64,000 nucleotides of DNA from Candidatus Thiosymbion sp. Lineage in GTDB: Bacteria > Pseudomonadota > Gammaproteobacteria > Chromatiales > Chromatiaceae. Position 1 is the first letter of the stretch. Each line of letters opens with the position of its first letter. Positions 62,544-64,000 of this stretch are shown here, one piece after another. The notes under the pieces were generated by a model. The model did not search any database, was not told the DNA's origin, and saw only the letters and a list, made by a program, of their open reading frames with translations. A program made the position numbers and the translations under genes. The stretch spans positions 62,001 to 126,000 of the forward strand of contig JAHDND010000011.1 in assembly GCA_018435665.1 (NCBI GenBank). Reading direction: 5' to 3'.

Positions 62544-63740
62544 ATGAATCCCGATCTGGCCCGGCTCCAACCCTACCCCTTCGAAAAGCTTGCCGCCCTC
62601 AAGGCAGGCCTGGAGCCGCCCGCGGGCCTGGGGCCCATCGCCCTCTCCATCGGGGAGCCCAAGCACCCGGCACCGGACTTCATCACCGAGACCCTGATCG
62701 CTCACCTGCACCTGCTGTCAAGCTACCCCACCACCCGGGGTCTTCCAGCCCTGCGCCAGGCGATCGCCGACTGGCTCACCCGGCGCTTCCAGCTCCCCGC
62801 CGGTGGCCTGGACCCGGAGCGGCAGATCCTCCCCCTCAATGGCACCCGCGAGGGCCTCTTCGCCCTGCCCCAGGCCCTGGTGGACCGGTCGCGGCAACCC
62901 CTGGTGCTGATGCCCAACCCCTTCTATCAGATCTACGAGGGGACGGCCCTGCTGGCTGGGGCCGAGCCGGTCTACCTGCCCTGTCTCGCCGAGCAGGGCT
63001 ACCTCCCGGATTTCAGCACCGTGACGGCCGACACCTGGCGCCGCTGCCAGTTGCTCTTCCTCTGTTCCCCGGGCAACCCCAGCGGCGCGGTGATCCCCCA
63101 AGAGATTCTGCAACGGCTGATCGAACTGGCCCAAGAGTTCGATTTCGTCATCGCCGCCGACGAGTGCTACGCCGAGCTCTACGACGACGAGTCCCGGCCC
63201 CCGGTGGGTCTGCTTCAGGCCGCCGCCGCGCTGGGTCACACCGATTTTCGCCGTTGCCTGGTCTTCCATAGCCTGTCCAAGCGCTCCAATGTCCCCGGGT
63301 TGCGCTCCGGGTTCGTCGCCGGCGATGCGGAACTGATCGAGCGCTTTTTCCAGTACCGCACCTATCACGGCTGCGCCATGCCGGTCCAGCATCAGCACGC
63401 CAGCCTCGTCGCCTGGCGGGACGAGGCCCATGTGGTGGCCAACCGCGCCCTGTATCGAGCCAAGTTCGACGCCGTGCTGCCGATCCTGGGAGGGGTCCTG
63501 GAGGTCAGCCGGCCCGAGGGCGGCTTCTATCTCTGGCCACGAACGCCCATAGCGGACCCCGACTTTGCCCGGGGCCTCTTCGCCGCCACCAATGTCACCG
63601 TCCTGCCGGGTTCCTATCTGTCCCGGGGGGTGGACGGTGTCGATCCCGGCGCGGGCCGTGTCCGTCTGGCCCTGGTGGCGCCCCTGGAGGAGTGCGTCGA
63701 GGCCTCCTGGCGCATTCGCCGTTACCTCGAAGGCTTGTGA
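62544..63740 (+). CDS. dapC: Succinyldiaminopimelate transaminase DapC
   Basis: PLP-dependent aminotransferase of lysine/diaminopimelate synthesis. The 398 residues show fold-type I features: SIGEPKHPAPDFI, SYPTTRGLPALRQAIADW, CSPGNPSGAVIP, AADECYAELY (PLP Asp) and the Schiff-base Lys in SLSKRSNVPGLRSGF. dapD follows after 126 bp on the same strand, which decides DapC over other class I aminotransferases. Confidence 0.93.
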   Translation: MNPDLARLQPYPFEKLAALKAGLEPPAGLGPIALSIGEPKHPAPDFITETLIAHLHLLSSYPTTRGLPALRQAIADWLTRRFQLPAGGLDPERQILPLNGTREGLFALPQALVDRSRQPLVLMPNPFYQIYEGTALLAGAEPVYLPCLAEQGYLPDFSTVTADTWRRCQLLFLCSPGNPSGAVIPQEILQRLIELAQEFDFVIAADECYAELYDDESRPPVGLLQAAAALGHTDFRRCLVFHSLSKRSNVPGLRSGFVAGDAELIERFFQYRTYHGCAMPVQHQHASLVAWRDEAHVVANRALYRAKFDAVLPILGGVLEVSRPEGGFYLWPRTPIADPDFARGLFAATNVTVLPGSYLSRGVDGVDPGAGRVRLALVAPLEECVEASWRIRRYLEGL

Positions 63741-63866
63741 CCTGGCCCCGCCTCGCATGACCAGTCTTGCTACCCGACTCTCTACCAACCCGTCCGGACC
63801 CAGCAGAAAACCGCAAACCGCGGGCAACGTTTCTAACCTTTACTTCCTCGACTTCTGGAGTAGCCC

Positions 63867-64000
63867 ATGAGCGACAACCGCCCCATCATCGAGGCAGCCT
63901 TTGAGCGCCGCGCCGAGATCACCCCCCGCAGCGTCGAAACCCTGGTCCGCGATGCCGTCCTCGACACCATCGAGCGCCTCGACCGCGGTGAGATCCGGGT
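63867..64000 (+). CDS. dapD: Tetrahydrodipicolinate N-succinyltransferase DapD, N-terminal part
   Basis: The first 44 codons read [20 protein letters not shown], continuing with [24 protein letters not shown]. They match the helical N-terminus of DapD ([13 protein letters not shown] in E. coli). The gene runs off the window. GGAG lies 7 nt before the ATG. It acts one step before DapC in the succinylase branch of lysine synthesis. Confidence 0.9.
   Translation, partial: MSDNRPIIEAAFERRAEITPRSVETLVRDAVLDTIERLDRGEIR

Overview
The window is a GC-rich chromosomal segment of a gammaproteobacterium. The conserved gene orders rhlB|trxA-rho, cspD|clpS-clpA, mnmA-hflD, orn|rsgA, folB-folK and nudE|yrfG are all gammaproteobacterial. 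An indolepyruvate:ferredoxin oxidoreductase, c-type cytochromes, a periplasmic molybdoenzyme locus and abundant dispersed palindromic repeats point to an anaerobic or phototrophic sulfur bacterium of the Chromatiales type. That placement is inference: no photosynthesis, sulfur-oxidation or rRNA gene lies in the window.

Layout. 1-5.4 kb: aromatic metabolism (class I DAHP synthase, iorAB, class II DAHP synthase). 5.4-7.4 kb: a hipBA-type toxin-antitoxin locus plus an orphan antitoxin. 7.4-10.8 kb: ackA-pta. 11-25.4 kb: housekeeping genes (tandem thioredoxin, nudE, yrfG, rhlB, trxA, rho, infA, clpA, clpS, cspD, icd, mnmA, hflD). 25.5-36.7 kb: a probable regulated respiratory locus. It encodes a haem-motif sensor kinase and a sigma-54 activator, then a small exported protein, a TorD-like chaperone, a multi-[4Fe-4S] protein, a five-haem cytochrome c and DmsA/DmsB-like molybdoenzyme subunits. 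37-45.6 kb: a Uma2 protein, folKB, queG, orn, a small cytochrome c, rsgA, an EVE protein, small unknowns and sppA. 45.7-52.8 kb: two GT39-type membrane glycosyltransferases, an AlbA-domain protein, a PAP2 phosphatase and a polyprenyl-phosphate glycosyltransferase. 52.9-60.9 kb: a DEAD-box helicase, an ATPase-GNAT fusion, an MFS transporter and a FixL/FixJ-like two-component system. 61-64 kb: RDD and VOC proteins, dapC and the start of dapD.

The most interesting unit is 25.5-36.7 kb. Two sites matching the -24/-12 sigma-54 consensus (29173 and 32249) precede the two halves of the target operon, and a near-identical 14-bp motif lies upstream of each. The encoded enzyme would be a Tat-exported DmsA-DmsB pair with no DmsC/NrfD membrane anchor, exchanging electrons with a five-haem cytochrome. 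The predicted FS0 cluster site of the catalytic subunit has His where E. coli DmsA has its third Cys. The substrate cannot be read from sequence.

A second theme is sequence expansion. A dispersed palindromic element occurs in long (about 100-140 bp) and short (about 50 bp) forms in five places, and a different element of about 55 bp occurs three times. A palindromic insert sits in frame inside a helicase gene, QueG carries an N-terminal triplication, and MnmA and a GT39 protein carry low-complexity expansions.
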